Below, one piece after another: positions 35,512 to 44,367 of a DNA stretch of 57,593 bases (positions are counted from its first letter, which is position 1; each line of letters begins with the position of its first letter). The notes under the pieces are model-generated. The model worked only from the letters and a program-made list of their open reading frames with translations, had not been told where the DNA came from and searched no databases. Origin of the DNA: Cohnella terricola (GTDB taxonomy: Bacteria > Bacillota > Bacilli > Paenibacillales > Paenibacillaceae); contig NZ_VNJJ01000007.1 in the NCBI RefSeq assembly GCF_007786475.1, positions 64,042-121,634 of the forward strand, written 5' to 3'. The translations under genes and the position numbers were made by a program.

Positions 35512-36321
35512 TTAATCTGCGCTTGCGGTAACGTGCTCCCACTTTGCATATTCATCCAGCATCGAGTTGAGCTGTGTGCGAGCCATGACGAGCCCCATGC
35601 TTCCCAGAGCCAACCTTCTAGGCGGATTGTCCGTGCCTGCAATATCGGCGACTGCCGACATCGCTTTTTCTACATTGCCATAAGGCGCCGTTTCGGCAAG
35701 CTTATTGTACCAATCGTACATCGGTTGATAATCGGCAATTTCGCTTTTATTTTCTTGCGTATTTCCTTGAAATCCTGTTTTGAAGCCCGCCGGCTCAACC
35801 AGCGTGATGTTGATCCCAAGCTCCTTCACTTCGGCAGCCAGCCCTTCGCTAAGGCTTTCAAGCGCCGCTTTCGAGCTGCAGTAGATCGGCAAGGTCGGCA
35901 AGCTTTGTACGCCGCCCATAGACGATATATTGATAATATGGCCCGAACGGTTTTTCCTCATTTGCGGAAGAACGGCTTGAATCGTGCCCATAACGCCAAA
36001 TACATTCGTTTCATATTGCTTGCGCGCTTGATCAACCGTTACTTCTTCAAAAACGCCCGCCTGAGCATATCCCGCATTATTGAGCAAAACATCAATTTGC
36101 CCATATTGATTCGTTACCGTTTCGACAACCTGTTGAACCATTCCCTGATTCGTAATATCTAATGCCAGCACCTGAATGTTGCCGTATTGGCCGAATTCCG
36201 GAGCGGCTTTCTGCGTATCCCGCATGGTAGCTACTACATTCCATTCACGCTTGGCGAATTGAATGGCCAATTCTTTGCCGAAGCCTGTTGACGTGCCGGT
36301 AATTAATATCGTTTTACTCAT
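35512..36321 (-). CDS. Short-chain dehydrogenase/reductase
   Basis: 269 residues from the ATG at 36321 (MSKTILITG), six bases after GGAGGG; an ATG ten codons earlier is less likely. Cofactor motif TGTSTGFG (Phe in the GxG turn in place of Ile), NNAGYAQAG, ISSMGG, YCSSK catalytic motif. Substrate unknown. It has its own MerR-type promoter at 36364-36394, so it belongs with the aldehyde dehydrogenase to the regulon of the MerR protein at 38025-38447. Electrophile or aldehyde detoxification is the likely setting. Confidence 0.92.
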   Translation of the reverse strand: MSKTILITGTSTGFGKELAIQFAKREWNVVATMRDTQKAAPEFGQYGNIQVLALDITNQGMVQQVVETVTNQYGQIDVLLNNAGYAQAGVFEEVTVDQARKQYETNVFGVMGTIQAVLPQMRKNRSGHIINISSMGGVQSLPTLPIYCSSKAALESLSEGLAAEVKELGINITLVEPAGFKTGFQGNTQENKSEIADYQPMYDWYNKLAETAPYGNVEKAMSAVADIAGTDNPPRRLALGSMGLVMARTQLNSMLDEYAKWEHVTASAD

Positions 36322-36363
36322 CTGTATTCCCTCCTGATGCGGATTGAGCATCGCTCATGAATG

Positions 36364-36394
36364 ATCTTAATCCTTAAAGTCGACTTTAAGGCAA
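36364..36394 (-). promoter_or_regulatory. MerR-type promoter with perfect operator (SDR gene)
   Basis: -35 TTGCCT (36389-36394), 19-bp spacer, -10 TAAGAT (36364-36369). The spacer is filled by the perfect palindrome CTTAAAGTCGACTTTAAG (36373-36390). Overlong spacers with an operator between the boxes are the signature of MerR activation; CTTAAAG-N4-CTTTAAG is the AdhR/NmlR-type site. Confidence 0.85.
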
Positions 36395-36452
36395 GTGCCA
36401 TTTTTTTGAAAAATGATCATTCGCTTGCGATGCTCCTGGAGCTTATACATCG

Positions 36453-37883
36453 TTACATGACCGAACTGTGGCCTAGAATCGCCTTAGGCTCCAAGTACTC
36501 TTCGATTCCGTACGTGCCGTGATCCCTGCCTATGCCGGAGTGTTTAAACCCTCCGAACGGTGCTTTCGGTTCGTCGTGCAATCCGTTGACCGATATCCGT
36601 CCGGCCACAATCTGCTCGGCGACCCGATTGCCCCGCTCCGTGCTTCCGGAAAAGACGAACGCTTGCAAGCCGTATGGCGTATCGTTGGCGATTTCAATAG
36701 CCTCGTCTTCCGTCTTATACGTAATGATCGATAGGACGGGACCAAATACTTCTTCCTGCGCAATCGTCATATCATTGGTTACATTGGAAAACACTGTCGG
36801 CTTAACATAGTAACCGTCATCGAGCCCTTCAGGACTGCCTGCGCCGCCGACGACCACTTCAGCTCCGTCTTCGATCGCCTGGTTAATATAGCGTTGAACT
36901 CTTTCGAACTGCTTCTGGTTCACCATTGGCCCAATAACCGCAGCTTCGTTCCAGAGGTCGCCCACTTTTAAACCTCCGACGGTCGCGGCCATTAAACGTT
37001 TGACTTCCTCTAGACGCGTTTCCGGAACGAGCACCCTTGTGCCGGCAAGGCAAGCCTGACCGCTGTTGATGAATCCGGCCCCTACCGCAAGCGGAACGGC
37101 TTTCGTGAAGTCGGCGTCATCCAAAATAACGGTAGGCGATTTTCCTCCAAGCTCGAGCGTAACCCTTTTTAAGTTAGCCGCCGCGCCTGCCGCGATTCGT
37201 TTTCCAATTGCCGTAGAACCTGTAAACGTGATGCCGGTAACGTCCGGATGGCGAGTCAACTCTTCGCCGACTACTTCTCCCTTGCCGTTAACGATATTGA
37301 TAACGCCAGCCGGGACATTGGCCGCATGGACGGCTTCCATGAATATTTCTGTTTGAGCCGCGCTGAACTCGCTCGGTTTGACAACCACGGTGCAGCCCGC
37401 GGCCAGAGCCGGCCCGATTTTATTGGCAAGATGCGTCGCATTGGCATTCCAAGGCGTAATCACGCCCACGACGCCAACCGGTTCCATTCGAACTTTCGCT
37501 GTGCCGGCCGCTCGTACAAAAGGATACGACTCAACCGTTTCCTTCATATGCGAAAAGGCATTGATCGCAAGTTGAGTCAGCATTTTAGCCACTTTAACCG
37601 GCGCGCCGTATTCCGCAACAGTCGCCTCAGTTAGTCTGTCATATCGTTGCGACAGCGATTCACGCAGCCGCGAAAGGATGTCGGCGCGTTCCTCAACACT
37701 CGTTTTAGAGTACGTTTTGAACGCTGCTTTAGCAGCCTCTATTGCATTGCGCGTATCCTCGATGTTGCCTAGCACGACTTTACCCGCTGCTTGCTTGTTT
37801 GTAGGATTGATCAACTCCAGCTCTTCCGTGCCCGAAGGTCTGACAAATTGTCCGTTAATATAAATCCTATCGTACACATTCAC
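36453..37883 (-). CDS. Aldehyde dehydrogenase family protein
   Basis: 476 residues, normal length. NAD(P)-binding part with TPWNAN and FTGSTAIGKR, catalytic Glu in LELGGKSP (about 240-247) and catalytic Cys in SGQACLAGTR (about 275-284), C-terminal APFGGFKHSGIGRDHG. Oxidises aldehydes to acids with NAD(P)+. Expressed from a MerR-type promoter (37928-37958), and with the SDR and the MerR gene forms an aldehyde-response unit. Confidence 0.95.
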   Translation of the reverse strand: MNVYDRIYINGQFVRPSGTEELELINPTNKQAAGKVVLGNIEDTRNAIEAAKAAFKTYSKTSVEERADILSRLRESLSQRYDRLTEATVAEYGAPVKVAKMLTQLAINAFSHMKETVESYPFVRAAGTAKVRMEPVGVVGVITPWNANATHLANKIGPALAAGCTVVVKPSEFSAAQTEIFMEAVHAANVPAGVINIVNGKGEVVGEELTRHPDVTGITFTGSTAIGKRIAAGAAANLKRVTLELGGKSPTVILDDADFTKAVPLAVGAGFINSGQACLAGTRVLVPETRLEEVKRLMAATVGGLKVGDLWNEAAVIGPMVNQKQFERVQRYINQAIEDGAEVVVGGAGSPEGLDDGYYVKPTVFSNVTNDMTIAQEEVFGPVLSIITYKTEDEAIEIANDTPYGLQAFVFSGSTERGNRVAEQIVAGRISVNGLHDEPKAPFGGFKHSGIGRDHGTYGIEEYLEPKAILGHSSVM

Positions 37884-37927
37884 TATCGTTTCCTCCCCTT
37901 ACGGATAATTTGGCGTAAACCATTTTT

Positions 37928-37958
37928 ATTGTAACCCTTAAAGTTCACTTTAAGTCAA
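37928..37958 (-). promoter_or_regulatory. MerR-type promoter with operator (aldehyde dehydrogenase gene)
   Basis: -35 TTGACT (37953-37958), 19-bp spacer, -10 TACAAT (37928-37933), with operator CTTAAAGTTCACTTTAAG (37937-37954) in the spacer. Same layout as the SDR promoter. Confidence 0.85.
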
Positions 37959-37970
37959 ATGCTTTGCACA

Positions 37971-38014
37971 CAAAAAATGAGGCCCTGATCCGATGTGATA
38001 TCAATTGGATCAGG
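37971..38014 (-). terminator. Terminator after the MerR gene
   Basis: CCTGATCC/GGATCAGG arms (37984-37991 and 38007-38014) and a T-run on the minus strand (37972-37977). It separates merR from the aldehyde dehydrogenase promoter. Confidence 0.65.
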
Positions 38015-38024
38015 ACTTCGCTTT

Positions 38025-38447
38025 TCAAACCTTTGGCTCCTCCGACTTCTCAAAATAATCGAGGAAGCTCTTTTCCGGGTTGCGGTTGTTATTATATACC
38101 TCCAGCTTCTGACTCACGGCTTCGAAAGCCTCGTTCAGTACTTGCTGCTTTTTGATGATCTCAGCCTGATGCGCCTCCAAGATGGCCCTTCTCCGCGCAA
38201 TCGTCCCTTCTCCCTGCTTGGCAAGCTCGACAATTTCTCTTATGCCAGATATGCTCATTCCCGTCGCGCGAAAACAAGTCATCAATCGAATCCAGTCTAA
38301 ATCCTTCTCATCGAACAGGCGGTTGCCATTGTCGTCCCTGCGGATATTGGGCAATAGCCCTTCTTTATCATAAAAACGTATCGTATGCGCGGGGCAATTT
38401 AATTTCTCCGACGCTTCCTTTATTGTAAACAATTCGCTCCCCCTCAT
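38025..38447 (-). CDS. MerR-family regulator, AdhR/NmlR-like
   Basis: 140 residues. N-terminal winged helix (FTIKEASEKLNCPAHTIRFYDKEGLLP), dimerisation coiled coil (about 85-120), short C-terminus. Cys18 in the HTH and Cys59 (LMTCFRATG) are visible; the second is at the position of the reactive Cys in AdhR/NmlR proteins, which sense aldehydes. It should activate the SDR and aldehyde dehydrogenase promoters, both of which carry its type of operator. No similar palindrome is seen in front of its own gene. Confidence 0.9.
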   Translation of the reverse strand: MRGSELFTIKEASEKLNCPAHTIRFYDKEGLLPNIRRDDNGNRLFDEKDLDWIRLMTCFRATGMSISGIREIVELAKQGEGTIARRRAILEAHQAEIIKKQQVLNEAFEAVSQKLEVYNNNRNPEKSFLDYFEKSEEPKV

Positions 38448-38509
38448 TCACTACCGTCGAGCCTGTAAAAAGATTTTAGCGATATCGGGGAGTCGCGTCA
38501 ATCTGGCTC

Positions 38510-39478
38510 TCATCGGTCTAATTGTTCAGGAAGCCCAAATCGCGAAAATAATCTGGTATTGATGAAATTTTGGATGTGAAAGATCTTCTTGTCCTTCATC
38601 ACAATGACGTGAATTCCCCAGGGGATCAAGCAGGTTTTGTCCTTACTCGGCATATATTGCGCGAAAGCCGGGTAACCGCCATTCACCGCAGTCGGCAAAA
38701 ACCGGGACCCGACACAATGCGAGCGTACGAGCGAAAAAAACTTGAACAAATCGTCCTTGCCCTGTACCCACATAGGAAATGGTGGCATAGACATATGGCC
38801 TTCTTCATGAAACAAGGCTACCAGTGCATGGATATCATATCGTTCAAAAGCCTCCACATACCGTGATAGCAGTTCTTGATCAGGCTGGACATCCATTAAG
38901 TTGTATTCTTCGGAACGGAGTTTCGCCCGATCCATCGTTTCTCTGGCTCTTTGCAAGGCGCTGTTAACTGCTGCTGGCGTCATGCCTAACGAATCAGCAA
39001 TCTGTTTGGAGGACCACTCAAATACGTCTTTCAATAGGAGAGCTGCACGTTGGCGTGGAGGCAAGATTTGCAAGAGTGTAATAAAACAGAGTTGAAGGGT
39101 ATCTTTGCGAATGAGTAAATCTTCTGGATTTTCCGAAAATGCGGGGGCAGGCCAGATCCAGGATGAGTCAGGGAACGTTTCATTGGGTGCGATAATGGAT
39201 GACGCGGGGTCGGAAAAGTCAACGGGACGAGTTCTCCGTTTAGCTTGTCTTAGCTTGTCCAGGCATAGATTTGAAGCAATCCGATAAACCCATGTTTTGT
39301 ATGAAGATTCTTGTCTGAATGAGTCCCAACTATGCCACACACGAATAAAGGTTTCCTGAACGGCATCGTCAGCGTCATCGATCGATCCTAGCATTCTATA
39401 ACAGAAGGATGTTAACTCCGGTTTCAAGCTGTCAAATAACTGAAGTTCTAGTGCATGCTCCAGTACCGTTTCGTTCAT
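38510..39478 (-). CDS. ECF sigma factor with SnoaL-like C-terminal domain
   Basis: 322 residues. Sigma region 2 (about 15-85: FCYRMLGSIDDADDAVQETFIRVW), region 4 (about 135-190: LPPRQRAALLLKDVFEWSSKQIADSLGMTPAAVNSALQRAR), then a SnoaL/NTF2-like domain (about 205-315). This matches the TIGR02960-type ECF sigma factors, whose fused C-terminal domain takes the place of a separate anti-sigma factor. No anti-sigma gene is adjacent. Its target promoters cannot be read from the window. Confidence 0.9.
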   Translation of the reverse strand: MNETVLEHALELQLFDSLKPELTSFCYRMLGSIDDADDAVQETFIRVWHSWDSFRQESSYKTWVYRIASNLCLDKLRQAKRRTRPVDFSDPASSIIAPNETFPDSSWIWPAPAFSENPEDLLIRKDTLQLCFITLLQILPPRQRAALLLKDVFEWSSKQIADSLGMTPAAVNSALQRARETMDRAKLRSEEYNLMDVQPDQELLSRYVEAFERYDIHALVALFHEEGHMSMPPFPMWVQGKDDLFKFFSLVRSHCVGSRFLPTAVNGGYPAFAQYMPSKDKTCLIPWGIHVIVMKDKKIFHIQNFINTRLFSRFGLPEQLDR

Positions 39479-39560
39479 CTGGACCCCCTACTACCGCAAA
39501 ACTAGTTAGTTTAAGAGAAGAGATTCGGCACCGCTCTGAAATATCCTTCATTATTATGAA

Positions 39561-39606
39561 TAAAAAGACAGTCAAGGCATCTCAATGTGCCCTAACTGTC
39601 TTTTTA
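39561..39606. terminator. Strong hairpin upstream of the DUF1796 gene
   Basis: TAAAAAGACAGT (39561-39572) and ACTGTCTTTTTA (39595-39606), with a nested GGCA/TGCC stem between. T-runs on both strands. It lies between the divergent ECF and DUF1796 genes, so it may be an attenuator or a leftover terminator. Confidence 0.65.
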
Positions 39607-39710
39607 CTGATTAAACCAAACGGGCTGTTATCGGTGTCGCGCCTACCCGGTCTCCGATATACTGATACAACACTAGCGCCGCCACGCCGGCGGCCACGAG
39701 GAGGGTACGT

Positions 39711-40328
39711 ATGCGCTGGCACGACTGCGCGGGCGCCTACAAGGCGTTCTTCAGCTTGGGTTCCACCTGTCAGACTGCCCATCAACTCCGGAGGCTTGGC
39801 CTGAGGCGTATCGCAGGTCCATTGGACTGGTTCATCTCCCGCAACGCCTCCGATGTCTCCCGGCTTATCCGCAATCGGTTCAACGGTTTGTTGGATGTGA
39901 ATCGGCTGCAGGTGGAAGGCGTCGACGAGATGCACTACATCGTCCGAGACACCGGCTACAACCTCGAGTCGTATCACGACTTCCCGTTGATCCAGCCTTG
40001 GACTGATGCTTACCCCGACGTCGCGCGCAAGCTTCACCGTCGCGCACAAGCCTTGCTCTCGGCCAGTGCCAGCGGGCCAATCTGCTTCGTCAGGATCGGC
40101 ACTTCCAGGTCGGAATCGCTTCAACTGCACCAGGCGCTGTCCTCGATCGCTCCCCGCGGTTTTCGGCTGCTCGTCATCAACTCCAATGAAGACGATTACC
40201 GGATTCGACACGAGGACTGGGGCTTTCCGGGGATCGCTTCGGTATCGATTCCAAGAGGTTTCGACTGGCGCGGCTCCGATTCCGCCTGGTGGGAGATTAT
40301 GCGCGGATTCTCGGTTGCCGCCCCTTAA
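39711..40328 (+). CDS. DUF1796 family putative cysteine peptidase-like protein
   Basis: 205 residues. The opening AFFSLGSTCQTAHQLRRLGLRRIAGPLDWFIS is the DUF1796 signature (Cys in 'G-x-x-C', then AGP-x-DW), with a central H-x-F (ESYHDFP) and a C-terminal VINSNEDD. The family is found in Paenibacillus and relatives; peptidase activity is only predicted. GAGGAGGG lies six bases before the ATG. GC content is clearly higher than in the flanking genes, suggesting separate acquisition. Confidence 0.85.
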   Translation: MRWHDCAGAYKAFFSLGSTCQTAHQLRRLGLRRIAGPLDWFISRNASDVSRLIRNRFNGLLDVNRLQVEGVDEMHYIVRDTGYNLESYHDFPLIQPWTDAYPDVARKLHRRAQALLSASASGPICFVRIGTSRSESLQLHQALSSIAPRGFRLLVINSNEDDYRIRHEDWGFPGIASVSIPRGFDWRGSDSAWWEIMRGFSVAAP

Positions 40329-40364
40329 TCAGATATTTCGGTCAGAGTTTCAAGCTGAATTCTC

Positions 40365-41279
40365 TTAACCCTCGTACGCTTCCTGTAATGCCGCAAGATC
40401 AAATTTCTTCATTTTCAGGAATGCATTCGTTACCCGTTTCATTTGCTCCGGCGTGCCCTTACCCATCATCTTGTTCATTGCGGTCGGAACAATCTGCCAG
40501 GATACACCGAACTTATCTTTAAGCCAGCCGCATTGCTCGGCTTCAGGTACCGCGGAGAGCTTTTCCCAATAGTAATCAATTTCCTCTTGCGTGTCGCAAG
40601 AAACCATAAAGGATATGGCCTCATTGAAGCTGAATTTATGTTCGTACGCGCTGTCCATTGCCGCAAACCACTGATTTTCCAACATGAAGTCGGAGAACAT
40701 AACAGTGCCTTCCTTGTCAGGCTCCATCCCTTTCGGGTAGTGGGCAATCGTTCCCATTTTTGCGTTCTTAAAGACGGATAAATAATAATGAATCGCCTCT
40801 TCCGCCTTGCCGTATTGATCGCCGACGAACAATAGCGACGGCACGATCGCAGGCTTCTCTTCACCCTCGGGATTCATCAGGATTAACTGCCACGACAAAC
40901 CATACTTATCCTGGATCCAGCCATATTTCTCGCTGAACGGGTACTTGCCAAGCGGCATTAATGCGATGCCGCCTTCGGATAATTTGTTCCAGACCTCGTT
41001 TAGTTTCTCTGCGGCGTCTTTATCTCGAGAGGGGTCGAAATTCACGAAGAAAGACACCGATGGATTAAACTTGAATAAAGGACCTGCGCTGATTGCCATG
41101 AACTTCTGCCCCCAAATTTCAAAAGAGACCAAATGACTGTCTCCTGATGGGGTGTTGTTGAGTGTGGTTGCATTCGTAATTCTCGAGTCCGGGAAAATGG
41201 AAGCATAAAACTCGGCTGCTTCTTTCGCCTCCTTGTCATACCATAAATGCGGAATGATTATTTGATTCGTTTGTGCCAT
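40365..41279 (-). CDS. VOC-family protein with two PhnB-like domains
   Basis: 304 residues: a tandem of two glyoxalase/PhnB-like halves (about 7-135 and 145-285). Each has an H-x-x-x-(x)-x-A-EFY/I-YYLS type start and a [12 protein letters not shown] or [12 protein letters not shown] motif. VOC proteins use a metal for varied reactions; no substrate is assignable. GGGGAGG lies eight bases before the ATG. Probably monocistronic or followed by nothing on the same strand. Confidence 0.9.
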   Translation of the reverse strand: MAQTNQIIIPHLWYDKEAKEAAEFYASIFPDSRITNATTLNNTPSGDSHLVSFEIWGQKFMAISAGPLFKFNPSVSFFVNFDPSRDKDAAEKLNEVWNKLSEGGIALMPLGKYPFSEKYGWIQDKYGLSWQLILMNPEGEEKPAIVPSLLFVGDQYGKAEEAIHYYLSVFKNAKMGTIAHYPKGMEPDKEGTVMFSDFMLENQWFAAMDSAYEHKFSFNEAISFMVSCDTQEEIDYYWEKLSAVPEAEQCGWLKDKFGVSWQIVPTAMNKMMGKGTPEQMKRVTNAFLKMKKFDLAALQEAYEG

Positions 41280-41297
41280 TAGTCATTCCTCCCCATA

Positions 41298-42356
41298 TTA
41301 GATTTCGCAGCGAATGAAGGCGACAGCCAGTGCCATCGCGCTTCGAACCGCCGCCGTATCCGCGAGCGAGTTGAGCATGACGAAATCATGGATCGTGCCC
41401 TGCATGCGCGCCTGAGCAACACGAATACCTGCTTGCCGCAACTTGTTGGCATATGCCTCTCCTTCGTCGCGGAGGACGTCCGCCTGACCCGTGATGATCA
41501 TGGCGGGCGGCAAATCTCGCAACTGCTCGGTCGTTGCGCGAAGCGGGGAAGCCGTGATCTGCGCTCTTTGCTTAGGATCCATCGTGTATTGGTCCCAGAA
41601 CCACTGCATGACATCGCGACGAAGGTAATAGCCCTCGGCGAACTGTTTGTACGATGGCGTATCGAAGGAAGCGTCCGTTACCGGATAGAACATCAGCTGC
41701 TTGGCGATTTTCGGTCCGCCGCGCTCCTTCGCCAGGATGGCGACGGCCGTGGTCATATTGCCACCTACGCTATCGCCGGCGACGATGATCTTTTTCGAAT
41801 CTATCCCGTACTTGCGGCCGTTATCGGCAACCCATCGTAATGCTGCGTATATTTCTTCAAGGGCGGTCGGATACTTCGCTTCCGGTGAAAGGCTGTAGTT
41901 GACGAAGACAACGACCGAATTCGATCGGACCGCCAGTTCGCGAACAAGCCGTTCGTGCGTGCCGAAGTTTCCAAGCACCCACCCGCCGCCGTGGGAATAT
42001 AGGACGACAGGCAGGTCGCCCTTGGCTTGTGTTGGCCGAACAATCGTTAACGGCACTTTCCCGGTCGGCCCGCTTTTGATTGTCACGTTCTGAATATCGG
42101 CAGGAAGCATCTTAACAGGCCCAGCCTGTGTCTTGTTCAATTGCTCGCGGCCTTTTTGCGGACCTAGATCGTATAGATAGGGCGGATTGGAGGTTTCTTC
42201 GGTCACTTTCTTGGCTTCGGGCTCTAGCACGACTTCGTTTGCGGTAACTGGAGAAGATACACGGGGGCTGGCTTCTGCCAAGTCGTTGCCGGATAATGTT
42301 GCTCCGATTAGCACCGTAAGGCAAGCCGATGCAAGAGCCTTGCACTTCAATCGCAC
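41298..42356 (-). CDS. Secreted alpha/beta-hydrolase (HSL-type esterase)
   Basis: 352 residues. Signal peptide (about 1-30, ending AEA). Oxyanion motif HGGGW (about 125-129), nucleophile GDSVGG (about 195-200), Asp in GQADVLRDEG and His in GTIHDFVM complete the triad. Belongs to the hormone-sensitive-lipase-like esterases acting on short acyl esters, here outside the membrane. Nineteen bases downstream of it begins the VOC gene on the same strand. Confidence 0.9.
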   Translation of the reverse strand: MRLKCKALASACLTVLIGATLSGNDLAEASPRVSSPVTANEVVLEPEAKKVTEETSNPPYLYDLGPQKGREQLNKTQAGPVKMLPADIQNVTIKSGPTGKVPLTIVRPTQAKGDLPVVLYSHGGGWVLGNFGTHERLVRELAVRSNSVVVFVNYSLSPEAKYPTALEEIYAALRWVADNGRKYGIDSKKIIVAGDSVGGNMTTAVAILAKERGGPKIAKQLMFYPVTDASFDTPSYKQFAEGYYLRRDVMQWFWDQYTMDPKQRAQITASPLRATTEQLRDLPPAMIITGQADVLRDEGEAYANKLRQAGIRVAQARMQGTIHDFVMLNSLADTAAVRSAMALAVAFIRCEI

Positions 42357-42405
42357 AGGTCAACCATCCTTTTATCGGGAGATTTTGTATCTGATTAAAG
42401 TGTAC

Positions 42406-42435
42406 AGAAAACCCTGACCTCATTCGGTCAGGGTT
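42406..42435 (-). terminator. Terminator of the cnt-type operon
   Basis: AACCCTGACC/GGTCAGGGTT arms (42410-42419 and 42426-42435) with TTTTC following on the minus strand. The stop codon of the last gene lies within the 5' arm. Confidence 0.85.
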
Positions 42436-43177
42436 GCTTTAATGATGCGGTGTTTGATAACTCCAAAGTCGTCCGAACGTCCGTGATTGATCCTTGATCG
42501 ATATATGCGATACGATCAGCCAAATAATGAACAGCCATGATATCGTGTGAAATAAACAAATAAGAGATTCCATATTTCTCTTTCAGCTCTCTCAGATGAA
42601 TAAGGATTTGCTTCTGAATAATCATATCCAAACTGCTTACCGGTTCGTCCAATACGATTAGTTTCGGCTTTAATGCAATTGCTCTGGCGATATTGACCCT
42701 CTGCAACTGCCCGCCGCTCATTTGTCCCGGGCGTTTATGCATATCGTCGGCCGTCAGTCCAACTAATACTAATAATTCCGCAACCTTTCTCCGCTCTTCT
42801 AGGGAAGTCAACCTCTCATAATTACGCAGGGGCTCGGCGATGATATCGAGAATACGCATACGAGGATTTACGGCCGAGTAGCTATCTTGAAAGACGACTT
42901 GAATATCTCGGCGCCATTGCTTTCGAGCTTTGCGATCGGATCGGTACAGATCGATTCCCTCGAACGTAATCGTCCCGCTGTCGGGGGGCAACAACCCGAG
43001 TACGATTCGCCCCAACGTGCTTTTACCGGCTCCACTCTCTCCGAGAATGCCTAGACAAGTCCCTTCCTCCAGCGAAAAAGACAGATTCCTTACGCCGGTC
43101 CCTTCGGACGTGCTCTTACGGAACCAACCTGCTGAGCCATAGGTTTTAGAAATGTTATCTGCAACTAATAAGCTCAT
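42428..43177 (-). CDS. cntF: Metallophore/peptide-type ABC transporter ATPase (CntF/NikE-like)
   Basis: 249 residues from the ATG at 43177 (MSLLVADN), seven bases after AAGGAGA; it overlaps the MFS gene stop by four bases. Walker A GESGAGKS, signature SGGQLQRVNIARA, Walker B LIVLDEP, switch His in ISHD. Second ATPase of an opp/nik-type importer. Last gene of the operon; an upstream in-frame extension runs through the MFS gene and is not real. Confidence 0.88.
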   Translation of the reverse strand: MSLLVADNISKTYGSAGWFRKSTSEGTGVRNLSFSLEEGTCLGILGESGAGKSTLGRIVLGLLPPDSGTITFEGIDLYRSDRKARKQWRRDIQVVFQDSYSAVNPRMRILDIIAEPLRNYERLTSLEERRKVAELLVLVGLTADDMHKRPGQMSGGQLQRVNIARAIALKPKLIVLDEPVSSLDMIIQKQILIHLRELKEKYGISYLFISHDIMAVHYLADRIAYIDQGSITDVRTTLELSNTASLKQP

Positions 43178-44367
43178 ACGGCAATCTCCTTCTGCCTTCG
43201 ATAAAGAAGCGTAAACACCAACGTCGCAACACCAATGCAAGCGCCCGTCGCCAACATCGCTTGGTATGAGAACGCGTCCGCCAGCCATCCCATGAGGTAG
43301 GCGCCGCCTGAGGTGCCGAGATCGGCTGCAGCGATAAACCAACCGATGGAAACTCCACGCGATTTTTCCGGTACGATGAAGGTAATATAAGTCATCAGCG
43401 TCGGATATAACAAAGATAACGCAAGTCCATTGAATACGGCCGACACAAGCAGAACCGGCATCGACAACGACAGGCAAAGAAGCGACGGCGCAAGCACGAA
43501 ACATACGATTAGAGCGACGAGAAGCCATTTAGGGAACACAGCCGAAGACGGAATATGCTTGCGTCCAAAGAAACGAATGAAGATAAGAACGGCGGTCTCG
43601 GTTAAAAAGTAGAGCGGAGCCGTATGTAGGCCTTTGCTTTCCAAATATAAAGGCAAGAACGTAGGCGCGATGCAAAACACGACCGAAGCCAGCAACATGA
43701 CGATCGACGGAAATACAATCGACCGGTTCGCCGAACGAGCCGACTCCTCGTGCCCGTCGACATGCTTTTCGTTCCTTTCTCTCTGTCCGGCCCTCGGCCG
43801 GAGCGTCCGAAACAATCCCGATCCCATAATAATGTTGCTAACGCCGATACCGGCGAAGAATAGCAGCAGTTGCGTCATCGTAACTTGGTCCTTCAGATAA
43901 AGCACTAGCGCAGGAACGAACGTATAAGGGACCATCGAAGCAAGCGACAGCATTGAAATCCCCTGTCCCCTCGCTTTATCCGAGATCAAATCAATGATCA
44001 ATAGATGAATCGTCATGGAGAAGAAAGCAAGAATCGCGCCCTGTAACGCACGCATGATCGCGAATGCCCACAGCGTCTCGATCGAATAAGCCGCTAGCAC
44101 GAAAGCATTCAGGACGAGCGCAATGATAAAAATGTTGCGCGAGCCGAATTTATCTACGATCGCGCCGGCAACCGGGCGCAGAAACATGGAGACGAACATG
44201 TAGGCTCCCATAATAAATCCGATACCCGATTTGCTTGCTCCAAGCGATTGCGAGAAAAACGGCAGCGCAATGATAAGCATATGGTTGGTTGCATAGAACA
44301 ACAAAGCGACGATATAGAGCCACATAGCTCTTTTATTGAAAGGATTATCAAACTTGGACAATTTCAA
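43174..44367 (-). CDS. cntE: MFS exporter (CntE-like metallophore exporter)
   Basis: 397 residues with 12 hydrophobic segments and MFS motif A (GAIVDKFGSRN, about 67-77). An MFS gene between the two ATPase genes of a NikA-type importer is the hallmark of opine-metallophore (staphylopine/pseudopaline/bacillopaline) loci, where CntE exports the apo-metallophore. The identification rests on sequence character and context. Overlaps cntD by 20 bases and cntF by four. Confidence 0.75.
   Translation of the reverse strand: MKLSKFDNPFNKRAMWLYIVALLFYATNHMLIIALPFFSQSLGASKSGIGFIMGAYMFVSMFLRPVAGAIVDKFGSRNIFIIALVLNAFVLAAYSIETLWAFAIMRALQGAILAFFSMTIHLLIIDLISDKARGQGISMLSLASMVPYTFVPALVLYLKDQVTMTQLLLFFAGIGVSNIIMGSGLFRTLRPRAGQRERNEKHVDGHEESARSANRSIVFPSIVMLLASVVFCIAPTFLPLYLESKGLHTAPLYFLTETAVLIFIRFFGRKHIPSSAVFPKWLLVALIVCFVLAPSLLCLSLSMPVLLVSAVFNGLALSLLYPTLMTYITFIVPEKSRGVSIGWFIAAADLGTSGGAYLMGWLADAFSYQAMLATGACIGVATLVFTLLYRRQKEIAV

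Noticed and set aside
42428..43528. 366-residue version of the second ATPase
   Set aside because: The N-terminal extension is the MFS gene in another frame; the ATG at 43177 has AAGGAGA and a four-base stop-start overlap.
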